A DNA stretch of 64,000 nucleotides from Triangularia verruculosa (GCA_033296885.1 MU864020.1:17377-81376); one strand, 5' to 3'; shown: positions 24,769-36,550, counted from the stretch's first letter. Notes: generated by a model from the sequence alone, not told the origin. Translations and numbers: made by a program.

Positions 24769-25494
24769 TTAATCCAGTAGGTCTTGGCCTTCGCGGTAGT
24801 TTTTGATAGCGTCAAGGATGGCGGTCGACAGGGCTATTGGTCTAGAATCCATTACCGGCGTCAGCTTGATGGATGCAGATGCAAAGATGGAAGCACATAC
24901 GCTTGCAATGATACCCAGACTAATGGCATGATCAATGATTTGGACTCGACAATCCTGGCGCTCAGGATGCCGGCCATGGCGACACCAGCGCCTGCCAGGA
25001 AGATATTAAGCACGCAAGCAAATGCCGTGATGATTTGCTTGCGCCAGTGTTGCTGGCCCTCCGTCAATGTCACCCTGTGTGTTTCCATCGACAGGAGCAG
25101 CCCAAAGGCGGCAACGTTGATGGTCAACCCGAAGGCGCCCTATAATTTTGTAAGCAACTCTCTATTTCTCAAGATAATAATAATAATGCAGGCGGCGAGA
25201 ATGGTCGAGCGCGGACGAATGGAAAGGCACCAAACTCACCACGAATATGCAATTCGTCAGTAATGTGCGATCTGCCACATCGAATGCTCCCCAGCTCCCG
25301 GTGTTATCCACCAAAGTGAGCGGGCAGGGATTTGTGTCGGCACTTGAAATTCGCAAGCTCGTCCCTCCTAATGGGCGGGCATTTTGACCGAGATTGTAAA
25401 CAAAGGCAACTGATCCCGCGCAGATCAGCCCGAGGTGGACCAGAATGCTGAGTAGGTGTATCAGCTTCCACCGGGAGTGCCCGGTATGTTGCAT
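24769..25494 (-). CDS. Small polytopic membrane protein (MARVEL-like topology), hypothetical
   Basis: Three exons: 25494-25240, 25139-24901 and 24841-24769 (188 residues). Introns have GTGAGT and GTATGT donors and TATAG and CTAG acceptors. Membrane segments are visible near residues 10-33 (IHLLSILVHLGLICAGSVAF), 80-105 (NCIFVGAFGLTINVAAFG), 122-145 (IITAFACVLNIFLAGAGVAM) and possibly 152-165 (LIMPLVWVSL). That gives three or four passes with a first loop containing a single Cys. The C-terminus is short and charged (DAIKNYREGQDLLD). No specific family is recognised; the topology resembles fungal MARVEL-type proteins. An alternative third exon could continue into a longer hydrophobic frame near 24,640-24,770. 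Confidence 0.62.
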
Positions 25495-28400
25495 TGTGTA
25501 AGATGGTTGATGGATAGAGAAAATGTTGCCGGGGCTGGAGGTGCAGCCTGCCGTGTCAGTGGATACCGATGTGCTGTAGGTACCTAGGTATGGTCCGTAT
25601 GCGCGTAGGTCGAGTGTCGTGAGGAAGGTGATGCGAGCATCCGACTCATAGCAGGAACATGGGGGAACTAGGCGAGCAATATAACCATAGTCGTGATATC
25701 TAAAGATCCACTCTTTGGTCCGAGTGTATGCCTTGTGGAGGCCAGAAACAGACAGAGCAGAATGCCATAGTGATGTCTTGGGTACCCCGGTGACTAGGGA
25801 TACTTCATGTCCGTCATGGAGCTAGTCCAAGGCCGGTACATACCTTACGTGTGTGTGTGTGAGTGAGATCCAGGCTTCCATCTCCTCGTCGTCCGCAGAT
25901 AAAAACATCCTTCACAAAAACAGCCACCTCCTGTTGGCCGGGCGCCACGCCCTACTCTGTCCTATTTCTCGCGAGTCGAGTCCAAGGTTGCACGACGAGC
26001 CACATTCGGTACTTGTGCCGTCTCTTGCGCCATGTGGCCGCCCAGGGGTCCTCGGCTATTGCTGCTGGGAACCTGGGGTTTCAAGTGCAGACAACAGCAA
26101 AGAAGCAAGGGCGAGAGTTGCTGACGGGATGAGGTATGGAAACCACCCTATCGGATCGACTGGAGTAGTGTATGATTCAGATCCCGGGGCCGGCCGCCCA
26201 TCGTGAGTGAGCGAGCTCACACGCGTCTTGTTGCGGTTCACCAAAAGAAAATCGGTCGGATATAGCTACAACTCAAGGGCTGTATTGCTCAGACACTTTT
26301 GGACCCCACCACGTCCCGTTAGTTACGAAATCAAAGACTCTTGGAATACGCATAACGTGTCGAATTTGGGGTTGGTCGGATGGCAGTGCCCAAGTGATTC
26401 TCGCTTGTTGGACCTCCCAGGTGTCATCGGCTGTCCCTTTGGGGAAAAAGCGGGCCGTCATTGGCTGCCAACCTCCCCTCTGGCTCTCCCAGATCAGGGC
26501 ATCTCGCATTCGGCCACAGTGGTCTGAAGAATCGTCTGTGGATAGCTTCCATCACAGTTCCCAATTCGGGCAGGTCAGAGGGTGGATGTGAGTGTGATTG
26601 CTCTCGACTGCGCATTCTGCCGAAGCAGCGCCCAAACACCAAGCACCAAGCGCCAATCTAGCATCAAGCTCAGCGAGATAATTACTCTGCGCCCGCTGCT
26701 TAAGCATCACCTTGGCAAGCAACCCATCGAGGCCATGGCGGAGGGAATCCACTTCATCTCTGATGGGGATATCTGCAAACGAATCAGAGCCTCAATTCCG
26801 AACTCGAGATAGTCGAAACTCTGATGAAGGGCGCGGCACCCGACCCAGTGACCAAAGCAAGCACTGGAAGGAACCGGTGCCCCACAATAAACCCGTTAGG
26901 TCGGGTGCGCGGGCAGCCTGGAAGACGAGGCACATTCGGCCGGGAGAGTCACTGGACGGCGCGGCACTCGACCAACCACACGCGGACCCCGTACACAAAT
27001 GCCGCGCTTCTTTTTCAACCAGATCAACGTCGTTCGCTGAGAGCCTCCATCCATCCCTGGGTTTCCAGGTTTACACTCTCGTGTTCCTGAGGGTCCTGCG
27101 TTTGATGGGTTGCAGTACCGCAGTAACGTGACACTGCCTGCCTGAGGGAACAGCGGGGCCACCGGTGGGAAAGTGGTTTGCCTACCCCGCCAACATCCAA
27201 GGCTCTCTCTTTTTGAGCCTCGAGGATTGCATCACAACACACACCCGACCTCCCGTCATTGCTCTCATCTCCCTCCACGTGTGAGGTAGGGGAAGCAGGC
27301 TTCCAAAGTGGCCGGATGTGGGGTATTGCTCACCAGCGGGTGTTTCGCTTCGGTCAATGGGTGATTTCTTACAGCGGCGTATACCGTGACTGCGCCTTCG
27401 ATCTCCCGGGGCCCTTCCATCTAATTCCGTCCCATGTTCTCCCCTGTCGCGCTTCTGTTGCACGGGCACAGATCCCCGCGGGCCGAGTGAGCGCATCGTC
27501 TTCTTACAAACAAAACGTCGTTTGGGTAGTTCACCACGCGTCGTATGCAGTTTTACATACTATGTACCTCACCCAGACGCCAACTCGTGATTAGTATTTA
27601 TTTTAACTTTGTAGATATATATAATTCTCTTCCAACATCTAGCCCGCTACGCCAGAACCCAACCGCGGGGTCACCGACGTCCCATCTCGAAGACACAACG
27701 ATCTTACATCATTCGGTAGTTGCCCGCAAAGCGCTTTTTTGCATTGGACGATGTGCGACAGAACCCCAATGGACCCCATCACAACCACCAGTCGTCGTCA
27801 CTATCTTCTGCATTGTCGTTTGTTGTCATTGCCCCGAACGGCATGCAAAATCCCCACTCGGACTGACTCGGGAGAGAGTCTTTCATTTCGGCCGTGGCAG
27901 TGGCTCTAAATCCGTGGTCTTCGCCAATACGTACTACCACCTCACTACTTTACCAACTTTCCCAACCGTGCCGCAAGGCATACTTGATGCCAAGTCCCAG
28001 TTTCCGGATGACTCTGGTGTGCTTCGCAACGTCCCGGGAGCCATCATCACTTCAACGAGCACGGAGCCGCTTCGCTTGGCTTCGGTCTAGCAACCATTTC
28101 CCACAACCTGGAAACCCCCCCCTCCGCGAACGCTGATAGGCAGTTGACTTGTCACTCCTACGACTCCCCATCAGCCCTATGTAGTCCCTCCCCAGGCAAC
28201 AAGGCCCGGATTTCCAATCGTCTCGAATGCCATCCCCAACTACGCTACCCGTCTCTTCTTGGCTCAGTTTGTGCGTCATTGCCTGCCCCGCCACCCCTGA
28301 GTGGTCTCCCAACAGTGCCCAGCGGCACAAACCTCTGGCCGCAACCAACCTTGGCATTGAACACTGAACAAGCCTCAAGGCCTCAGGGGATGCCATTCAT

Positions 28401-28517
28401 CCCTGTCCCGTGCTGTGGTTAGGGTCAATGTTCACTTATATCAACTGCTAGGAATGTTGCTGCTGATTGTGAGTTTCCACGCTAATCATCTCTTGTCATT
28501 CCTGATTCTTACTGACA
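25495..28517. other. Long intergenic region before the HET gene
   Basis: About 3 kb between divergent genes. A short GT repeat (GTGTGTGTGTG) sits at about 25,851-25,861. Many overlapping open frames of 60-180 codons occur on both strands, none with a recognisable motif or a plausible exon chain. The last few hundred bases presumably hold the HET gene promoter and leader. Confidence 0.4.
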
Positions 28518-30728
28518 ATGTTGTCGCCAACATCAGACTTGGAGAGCTATGTGCGTCTCCTGCGCCGTCTAGTGCTGGAGACATTCGGGCAGCCAGCAAC
28601 AACTCATAACGACCTGGGCCGGATCAAGACCAACGAGTACTGTCAACGTCAATGCAATGGTTGCGCTGAAGTCTGTGACCTCATACGATGGGGAGAGGTA
28701 GAGAGGAGGCGAGACGGCTCCTTCGAAGGCTGCTCGTCGCCACGCATGATTCACCAGAGCTTTCTGGACCTCGACTACTGCGCAAGAGTCTCTGGTTGCG
28801 AGACCTGTCGTACCTTCCGTCGGGCATTCATTTTGGAGCAGATCACAGGCCGAGACGTTGAGTTCTTGACCAATCCCGACCTCCAATCGCCCGTGTATGC
28901 TGTCTTGAGAATTGAGTCTTCCGGCGACAGACTACTGCTCACTTCCACGCCTACTCAAAAGCCATCCTTCGCTGCCACCGTCGCCCTTAATCATGAGCCA
29001 CGACATCTGGCCAACGATCCAACCAAGAGCGGTGCTAGACTCACCACCGATTTTCAGGAGTTGCGGCGGGTCGTACGCGATTGCCATGACAACCACGAAT
29101 GCTCCTCCAGATACCGTTGGTCGCGTCGAAATCCGACGTGGCTTCTTGAGATCATGGACAACAACCAAGTCCGCCTAGTTAGAGGCCCTAAAAGCTTGGT
29201 AGACTATGTCGTGCTTAGCTACTCGTGGGGCGATCCAGCTGAGATGCCTGCGGCAGAATGGGCCAGGATCAAAGGAGCTGGTACTAAGACCAGGAATGGT
29301 ATACCGGTCCCAGAGAGACTGAACCCCTTTTCAGCATGGGACTTACCAGAAACCATGCGGGATGCCATTGACATTACCAAGGAACTTGGATTTGGCTACC
29401 TTTGGGTCGACAACGTCTGTATTCCTAAAGGCACAAACTGGGACACCGAAGCATCTCTGATGCACGAGGTGTACGGAAATGCGGCTTTCACACTCGTCGC
29501 CTCATCAAGCTCCAAGGCAACCGATCGTATGATCAAGGAACGCCTAGCCTGGTCACATCGCAGCAAAGCAGTCAAGCTGCGTGGAAAATGGCTCCACAAC
29601 ACACAAATGCCGCTGGACAAAATCAGACTTGAGTCGCCTGTTGCAAGGAGATCATGGACACTGCAAGAAGAACGGCTGTCGCCGCGTGTATTGTATTGGA
29701 CGGAGCAACGGTGGTATTGGTCCTGCCCGGAAAGTCAGGTGGCTGAGCTTGAGGAGCTGGGTCACGTTCGCCCGGAGAACAAAAGCATGGAACGAAGGTC
29801 TCCTCAGCTCTTTCTCGAACTCTGCCGTACCGGGGATATTGAACAGCTTCACGAGGAGTGGCTCGATATCGTAGAGGCTTACACGCCACGAGACTTGGTA
29901 GAGCCCAGAGATCGGTTTCTCGCTATTGCCGGGTTGGCTGTTCGCTTCTACAGTGCCAAATCTGAGGCCGGAGGCTCATTCATCAGCGAGGAGTACTTGG
30001 CAGGCTTGTGGAGGGACAACTTTGCCCGGCATCTTGCCTGGTCAGTCGCCAAGGGGGCCAACTCACGACACAATTTACAACATATCGCTCCCTCGTGGTC
30101 ATGGGCTTCGCTTCCTCTCCGAATGGAGACCAAAACAAAACACGCTTTCAAGCCCTCGGAGCATTTCAGATTTATCTCGGTCGTGGAGGAAAAAGAAGAC
30201 TCGGAAAAGGCAATGACGGGTCCAAATTTCACAAGCCATGATAGCCTGTCTCGCGGCCGGACCATGGAAGAGCGTGGCAGGGGAGTCAAAGTCGTGGATG
30301 TGGAAGGCCGGTTTCGCCGGTTCGTATCAGACAATGCAAAGCAGGTGTCCTGGGATGCCATCGAGTGGAGACGGGGCAAGCGTGTCGGGTTCGACTTTGG
30401 GGCATTTCCGGGCCATGACCTCTTCGCTCGTCATGAAGCCGATGGTCGGATCATAGCAAAGGATGCCCACAGCGGGGAGATCGTCGGCCAACTGGACTAC
30501 GTCGTGCCTGATGAAGCCCTCAAATCCCCGTTTACGCCATATGTACCGTGCGGTGGTGAGAAAGAGATCATGTGCCTAGAGCTGGGAGAGTCGGCGATGC
30601 TTTTGTTGGTCAGGAATCCCTCTTGGGGACACCAGGAGTCCTACAGACGTGTCGGTGTGGCGATTAGCTATGAAAATCGCAAAGGTTTCTTCTACGGGTG
30701 TGAAACAAGAACCGTTCGACTCGCTTAG
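28518..30728 (+). CDS. HET-domain (heterokaryon incompatibility type) protein
   Basis: Single 736-residue exon. The HET domain, about residues 230-395, carries its ordered conserved blocks: YVVLSYSWGDPAE, FGYLWVDNVCIPK, then MHEVYGNAAFTLVASSS, and RSWTLQEERLSPRVLYWTE. Upstream is a cysteine-rich segment (CQRQCNGCAEVC near residue 42, then CARVSGCETC near 93) that may bind metal or form disulphides; this is commonly seen ahead of HET domains but is undefined. Such proteins take part in allorecognition cell death, and the HET domain is related to the TIR fold. No STAND/NACHT or repeat module is fused here, so it may be an executor working with another sensor; that is inference. Confidence 0.93.
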   Translation: MLSPTSDLESYVRLLRRLVLETFGQPATTHNDLGRIKTNEYCQRQCNGCAEVCDLIRWGEVERRRDGSFEGCSSPRMIHQSFLDLDYCARVSGCETCRTFRRAFILEQITGRDVEFLTNPDLQSPVYAVLRIESSGDRLLLTSTPTQKPSFAATVALNHEPRHLANDPTKSGARLTTDFQELRRVVRDCHDNHECSSRYRWSRRNPTWLLEIMDNNQVRLVRGPKSLVDYVVLSYSWGDPAEMPAAEWARIKGAGTKTRNGIPVPERLNPFSAWDLPETMRDAIDITKELGFGYLWVDNVCIPKGTNWDTEASLMHEVYGNAAFTLVASSSSKATDRMIKERLAWSHRSKAVKLRGKWLHNTQMPLDKIRLESPVARRSWTLQEERLSPRVLYWTEQRWYWSCPESQVAELEELGHVRPENKSMERRSPQLFLELCRTGDIEQLHEEWLDIVEAYTPRDLVEPRDRFLAIAGLAVRFYSAKSEAGGSFISEEYLAGLWRDNFARHLAWSVAKGANSRHNLQHIAPSWSWASLPLRMETKTKHAFKPSEHFRFISVVEEKEDSEKAMTGPNFTSHDSLSRGRTMEERGRGVKVVDVEGRFRRFVSDNAKQVSWDAIEWRRGKRVGFDFGAFPGHDLFARHEADGRIIAKDAHSGEIVGQLDYVVPDEALKSPFTPYVPCGGEKEIMCLELGESAMLLLVRNPSWGHQESYRRVGVAISYENRKGFFYGCETRTVRLA

Positions 30729-31678
30729 GGAGATCGGTGGGCTGTTTATCTCATGTTTGGGATGGAGTTTGATGTTTGGCTGAGTAAAGACTTTGACTAT
30801 TTGAGACAAGAAGCAGCGATGCGGCGTTTATTTAGCATGGTAAGCGAGCAATGGGAGGCGTTGAGGTTATTGTTATTGCATTGTCTCGTTTCACTGCATT
30901 TGCTTTCTCGCCTTTATTAGAAACACATTTTTCAAAGCTGGTCTTTGGCCCAGTTGTTGCATTAGGAGTACAAAAGAATAGACAGATGAATGGAACTTGA
31001 TTCAAAATGTCAAGCTGAGGCAGATGGGTGGGAGCTGGCTCTCTCAAACTTGGGAGGTATCTGCAGTTGCCCCACGATGGTAGTCAGGGCAGATGTGCAA
31101 ATGGCCGAGCACTACCTAGTATGGTGGAGTCAAAGATCGTGGGCCGGAATAATAGATCGGGAAAGGAGAAGACCAAGGTGGATCGAATTGGGGTTGTATC
31201 GAAGGAGGTGTCGGAGTTTCTGGAGAAAGAGGATGCCGTTGTTAAGCTTGTGGTGGATGTCAACAGGGGGTTTGGGGGAGGGAGGGAATAAGTGGTGTGG
31301 TACGAAATGCGAAGGCTATCGGGTAGGTGACTCCAAATTCAGGATCCGAACAAGGCAAGGGTCACGGCAAAAGTGGCGATGTACAAAGGTTTACACTGCA
31401 GCAGCTCGGTACGGTGCATTTTATGGAGCTAATATAGCAACCTGCCAGTTCTACAGCATAGCTGCTCAATCATCTAGCATTTCTGTGATCAAAGGAGTCT
31501 ATCAACTTGACGCCAATCCATTGCCTTTATGTTACTACGTCTTATAGTCCAACAACATGGGTAGTCTAACCAGCTCTCTCACATCCAGAAAATTACCACA
31601 GTAGATGGGGGTGCACCAGGCCCGCCTGTACTCTGCATCAACACTTCTCGGCAATCCATTGCTGACCCCAACAGCACC
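30729..31678. other. Intergenic stretch between convergent genes
   Basis: 3' regions of the HET gene and of the 283-residue unknown. Plus-strand frames at 30,990-31,547 have Trp/Arg-rich translations without a domain. No gene supported. Confidence 0.4.
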
Positions 31679-32657
31679 CTACTTCTTGGATGCCCCAGCC
31701 ATTGCGTGGTCCCAGATCTCCTCCATGATATCAGGCTTGTTGTTCTCGGCGGGGTTTTGCATACCACCAGCAGTGGCCAAATGGTTTCCATTTCGGCTTC
31801 GAGGCTTAGCAATGGCGGGACGGACAGGAGTAGCCTTGTGAACTATCAAACCATCAGAATGTTAGCCAATCCTTCCACATTACACCCCAGATGAAAATTG
31901 AAGTGTCTTTACCTCGACCGGACTTAACAGCCGTGGAAACTTGGCTAGGCCTCTTCCGCGGGGTGGCTGTGACCGACCGGGGCTGCCGCCTTTGGTGACG
32001 ACTCGGACTACCAGAGACTGATCCGGAAAATGCATTTCTGGTAATCATTTGGGGTGCCACAGCAAGTCCCCAGGAATTGGGGGCCATCCATCCAAGACTA
32101 GCAGCCCAAAGTCTGTACTTGGTGAGATCCGCCGTCGCGGGGTCATGAGCGAGTTCGATGACGAGGTCACGGAACTGTTTGTCAGTGAGGCATGCAGCTA
32201 AGCCCTCGAGATTATGGGCCACACTCTGAGCGGGGTCGTCTGTCGTAAGATCGATGGTAAGTTCGCCAGTAAGATCAATCACGGTCTGTGATGGTCCCTC
32301 CGTTGTTTTTTCATCTGACAGATCCACAACTTCTCTCATAACAACAAGATGCTTTTCTGTTGGGCTAGTTAGTTACCGGTTGGTCTCAACAGTTCTTCAA
32401 ATACGCAACGTACCGAGGTCGGGCGCAGGCACCCCTTGTACTGGAAATTGTTTGGCGGCCATAATCCGCGCCAAAAGCTCACAGCGAGGGCGAAGCTGTT
32501 TCAAGCTTATCCCAGCATCTCTGAGCATTTTCGAAAGAACAATCTCCAGTACATCGAGCCTGTGAGCCATGTTTATGACAATGGCTCGGCACTGCTCAAT
32601 CGTCAATGCAGCAGCGCATTGTTCCACGCTCAGGCTGCGACTCGAATTATTCGACAT
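31679..32657 (-). CDS. Hypothetical protein with Asp-rich centre and basic tail
   Basis: Three exons: 32657-32414, 32356-31913 and 31842-31679 (283 residues), with canonical GTACGT and GTAAAG donors and CTAAC branch sites. The N-terminal third is predicted helical (SVEQCAAALTIEQCRAIVINMAHRL, broken by polar residues). The centre has repeated VIDLTGELTIDLTTDD words that resemble SUMO-interacting motifs (hydrophobic V/I-D-L-T flanked by acid). The C-terminal third is Arg/Ser/Pro-rich (SRHQRRQPRSVTATPRKRP), suggesting nuclear localisation or DNA contact. I do not recognise a family. The SUMO-binding idea is inference from the motif alone. Confidence 0.72.
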
Positions 32658-33812
32658 GGCTGAGAGGGGTGGTTGAGAACGGTTTTGTTGTTTACAGGCT
32701 GAAATACAAGAAAGAAAAGGTGAAACGGAAGGCAGTGGGCGGTTGCAGATTGAAAACTGAAAGGAGCCGATCGATTCAAAACTTTGGTTGAAGAATTCAT
32801 AGAGTACATGCTGTGTGTGACTGATCTCACGAGAAAAATGGTTACCAATGTGGAGGAAGGAGCGAAGTTGAAGGCGTCTGAGTCGGCGCGAGTGCATTGA
32901 TCAAATGGACTTGAGATCTCGTGCAATGGATGAATGTGATATCGGTATTCGAAACCCATCGGCGTCATCCTCCAGGTGAATATGAGTAACCTTCCCGGCT
33001 ACACTTGAACTTTCTCCTGAACAGAGGCTTAGTCAGGGGAACAAAGCCAGACAATGGCGTTCTATCTTTAGCAAACGGGCTCATCCCATGATATCAAAGA
33101 AACGGTGACGGCAAGTGTCGCACCCACCCGCTCATGCCCTGCCAAGGTCAGCCGGCTGGCTTTTTGGGCATTCTTCAAATATACCTCTGATAAGGAATGG
33201 CAGCGATTTTGTGGCATGAAAAGATACCTCGAGTCGTGTGGGTGGTTGGCGGCAGGCACCAGTTAGAAGCCAGGTCATCTGATCGGCAGAGCCTGTATCC
33301 CGAGACCCGAACAAGTGCCATTACCGGTAGTATTCTGTTGAATAACTTTCGTTCATCAACAAACGGAACACTTGACGATTTGCTGCCCTTTGGGGTGGTT
33401 GCACCCACCACAGGAGGGCTCGGGATTCGTGATGTGGTTGTGCCCTTATGCTACATCTGTATGTAACGCCAATGGCGAGTGGACTTGTATATTCTCGGAT
33501 AGCATGTTTGATAGACAAGTGGCTCCAGCCATAAATGATAGATTTCGCTTGGTTGATGTGGCGGCTCGTGAGAATTGCAGATCTGCGGCTACCTTGCCTG
33601 CCTCCACTCCTCAAGTGTGTCGGAGCGCTCGCTCTTGCCACGTCAAGTTCCAAAGCATGCATGCGTCTTGGGCACTGCAGTCTGAAGTGTCCTACCCCGC
33701 TTCAAATTCACGACTCAGTCACACGTCGAGCACTAACATCAACTTCGGGTCCCTTTTTTTATACACTGTACTTTCAGATCACTCTCGACGTTGAGTAATA
33801 ATCAGACACGAT
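32658..33812. promoter_or_regulatory. Divergent promoter region upstream of guanine deaminase
   Basis: 1,155 bp between divergent start codons; no coding feature supported. Regulatory sites such as GATA-type elements expected for purine catabolism were not mapped reliably. Confidence 0.35.
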
Positions 33813-35234
33813 ATGGTGGCTGCGCATGGTCAAGCAAAGACCTTTATTGGCCCTGTCATTCATTCTCTGTCGCCTTCGAGGCTGGAAATCATCCCCTCCG
33901 CACTGTTGATCGTCGACCACCAAGGCAAAATTAACACTATCGTCAAGCTAGAACAAAGCACTTCTTCACAACAGCTAGATCAAGCCTTTAATCGCTCCCC
34001 CTTTTCGCTTGACCAAGTTGTTGTCATCCGCCTCGAACCCGGCCAGTTCCTCATCCCTGGGTTCGTCGACACCCACAATCATGCCCCCCAGTACGCCCAA
34101 CGAGGGCTCGGCCAGGGTATGCATATCCTCGACTGGCTTTCCAAAATCACTTTCCCGAACGAAGCCAAGTTCTCCGACCCCGTCTATGCCCGCAAGATCT
34201 ACACCGCATGTGTCGAGGGGTTTTTGAGGCAGGGCATCACCACAGCAAGCTACTATGGCTCCGTGCACACCGAGGCAACAAAGATACTGGCCGACATATG
34301 CCTGGAAAAGGGACAGAGGGCGTATGTAGGGAAATGCAACATGACGCGCAACTCTCCTGACTCTTACATGGATAAGAGCGCGAAGGACTCGCTGGCGGAA
34401 ACGAGGGAGTGTATATCACATGTCAAAAGCATCGATCCCGAGGGGAGCCTGGTGAATTATGTCATCACGCCTCGGTTTGCGATTTCCTGCGACGAGGAGA
34501 CCCTGAGGGGCTTGGGCGATATTGCGAGGGATAATGAAGATTCGGCGGTGCAGACGCACTTCAATGAGGCGAGACAGGAGATGGAGGAGACACAGAGGCT
34601 ATTTCCCCAATTTGGCGGGAGTGAGGCGGACCTGTACGAGGAATTTGGGCTGCTTGGAAAGAGGACGATTCTAGCACACTGCTGTTTCATGGATAGGCAT
34701 GAGATGGAAAGGGTCAGGAAGCTGGAGTGTGGGGTGGCACATTGTCCGATATCGAATATGACAGTGGGAGGAGGGTTTATGGCTGCTCCGGTGAGAAAGT
34801 TTTTGGACAACAAAATCAAGGTCGGCCTGGGAACTGACAGTGGCGGCGGGTTCTCGAGCAGCATGTTGGATGCTATGCGGCAGGCTATGATTGCCAGCCA
34901 CGCAAGAGAGGTTATGTCTGAAGGCGAGGATAAGGGGCTGAGCATTGCAGAGGTCTTTTATCTGGCGACGCTTGGAGGAGCGACAGTGTGTTGTTTAGAA
35001 AATAAAATTGGAAGTTTTGGGGAGGGAAAAGAGTTCGATGGCCTGGTCATTGGCACACACGGGACTGAACAGGGAATCATGACCATGGTGGAGGAAGATG
35101 ATACACTGGAGACTGTGTTTGAAAAATTCATCATGACGGGCGATGACAGAAATGTTGTTGAGGTTTACATCCAAGGGAAGTGTGTCAAGGGACAAAGAGC
35201 CGCCGAGACGTTGAATGAGATAGCCACCCCGTAG
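33813..35234 (+). CDS. Guanine deaminase (amidohydrolase superfamily)
   Basis: Hydrolyses guanine to xanthine and ammonia in purine salvage and catabolism. Single 473-residue exon, the usual size. The metal-binding site is complete: PGFVDTHNHAPQYAQRG (HxH) near residue 82, the guanine-deaminase block GLGQGMHILDWLSKITFP, HFNEARQE with the third histidine near 250, ILAHCCFMD with the fourth near 288, and GLGTDSGGG with the catalytic Asp near 352. HCPISN just before it is also typical. The N-terminal 65 residues form the beta-sandwich half. The start codon is the first in frame. The gene ends 40 bp from the convergent DUF4267 gene, so their 3' ends probably overlap in RNA. Confidence 0.95.
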   Translation: MVAAHGQAKTFIGPVIHSLSPSRLEIIPSALLIVDHQGKINTIVKLEQSTSSQQLDQAFNRSPFSLDQVVVIRLEPGQFLIPGFVDTHNHAPQYAQRGLGQGMHILDWLSKITFPNEAKFSDPVYARKIYTACVEGFLRQGITTASYYGSVHTEATKILADICLEKGQRAYVGKCNMTRNSPDSYMDKSAKDSLAETRECISHVKSIDPEGSLVNYVITPRFAISCDEETLRGLGDIARDNEDSAVQTHFNEARQEMEETQRLFPQFGGSEADLYEEFGLLGKRTILAHCCFMDRHEMERVRKLECGVAHCPISNMTVGGGFMAAPVRKFLDNKIKVGLGTDSGGGFSSSMLDAMRQAMIASHAREVMSEGEDKGLSIAEVFYLATLGGATVCCLENKIGSFGEGKEFDGLVIGTHGTEQGIMTMVEEDDTLETVFEKFIMTGDDRNVVEVYIQGKCVKGQRAAETLNEIATP

Positions 35235-35274
35235 TTGCCTATCTGCCACCCGTTTCCCACCACAAGCCACGCTC

Positions 35275-35664
35275 TCAATCAAATAGACCAGTCAACAGTG
35301 TGCCAACGATTGTGAGTAATGGTGCGTATCCCCAATGATTCCCTTGTCCCTGCCCATGAATATAACAAATATAGCCGTCAGCAAAGGCGACTGCGCTGGC
35401 CGCTATCAGTGTCCAACCCAAGGATTTCCTAGTGCCCCAGATCGCAGCCGAGTAGAGAGCGGCACCCATGAAAACGTCACGGACCCCGTAGACGGCTGTC
35501 AGGCTTTTGACCATTTCGGCATCGGCAGTGTTGGATGGGAGAGCCCATTCGAAAAAGGTGAGGGCATGCTCTGGTCGCACGATCGCGTTGATCCCAAAGC
35601 CAACAAAAAGAGTTGCAAAAGCATTGGCTGCGAGGGGCAAAGCTGCAAGCTGTGAAGGTGGCAT
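35275..35664 (-). CDS. DUF4267-family small membrane protein
   Basis: 129 residues, single exon, with four hydrophobic segments (about residues 8-28, 55-75, 80-97 and 108-127). The pattern VFGIR-like VYGVRDVFMGAALYSAAIWG, and the segment LGWTLIAASAVAFADGYICYIHG, are typical of the fungal and bacterial DUF4267 group. Function is unknown. The gene is convergent with guanine deaminase and divergent from med18. A well-placed ATG (MPPSQLAALPLAANAF) gives a hydrophobic N-terminus entering the first membrane segment. Confidence 0.8.
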   Translation of the reverse strand: MPPSQLAALPLAANAFATLFVGFGINAIVRPEHALTFFEWALPSNTADAEMVKSLTAVYGVRDVFMGAALYSAAIWGTRKSLGWTLIAASAVAFADGYICYIHGQGQGNHWGYAPLLTIVGTLLTGLFD

Positions 35665-36550
35665 TCTGGTCGTAGTGTGGGCAAATGTTCAAGTTCAAGC
35701 GTAAAGCGTCGTCAAAGGATATCGAAGCTTGTCCACTCGATAAATTGATGGGGAGAATGTGCAACTTTTATTGATAAGGTTTAGTGGGGGTGATGCAAGT
35801 GGAGAGTTCCAGGCAGCAAAGGTATCGGTGAACTGCTTTCGGCCAAAGGGCCGTGATCCTGCGAACCAACGGTTGATCTTCGCCCCAGAATTCCCGGGTC
35901 TGGTCGGAGATAACATAACCATCACCGGAACAACCGCGTACTATCTGTGCTTGTTAGTGCAAAACTTGCAGGTCGTAGGCAAGAAAGATAGAATCTGCTA
36001 GTCACGCCTGTTAAGATTCTCACACTTTTCACAAAGAAACATGGCTGAAGGGGAGCTTCCCAGACTCTTTTAACCTATGGAGCTACGCTGCCATGTATCT
36101 CAGCCCAGGCATTGGCCTGATTCTGTACTTAGATTATTTTCATCCGTCGTATTTCATCATCCTTCATTGCACTTCGAGCTTTTGAAAATCACCAATATCT
36201 GCCATGTAGAGCACACGATGCTCGACCAGGTGGTTGTGAATAGGGTTAGGGTCGGCGCCTGCCATGCTAAAGTTTTGGGACCTCCAAAATAGCGGGGCAG
36301 GTCCCATCTTCCATTCCACCCACAATCTTGACGCAAGTAACGTGTGAAGTCACTTAGTGACCTCAGTCTTTCAGGCTCTACCTTTTTTTTTTCCATCGCC
36401 AACTCCAACGACAGGCTTTCATTTTTGTTTCTATTTTTCTCAAACAGCTCTGCTACTAGCGATATTCTCTGCCTCGCTGTCTTCAGCAAGCCTCTCTTTT
36501 TGGCCTCATCTGCTTGCATTTATCAAGCATACCAGCGAGGGCACACTGCA
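35665..36550. promoter_or_regulatory. Divergent intergenic region, DUF4267 / med18
   Basis: 886 bp. Short pyrimidine-rich tracts occur near 36,384-36,440, just upstream of the med18 start. No gene supported. Confidence 0.35.
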
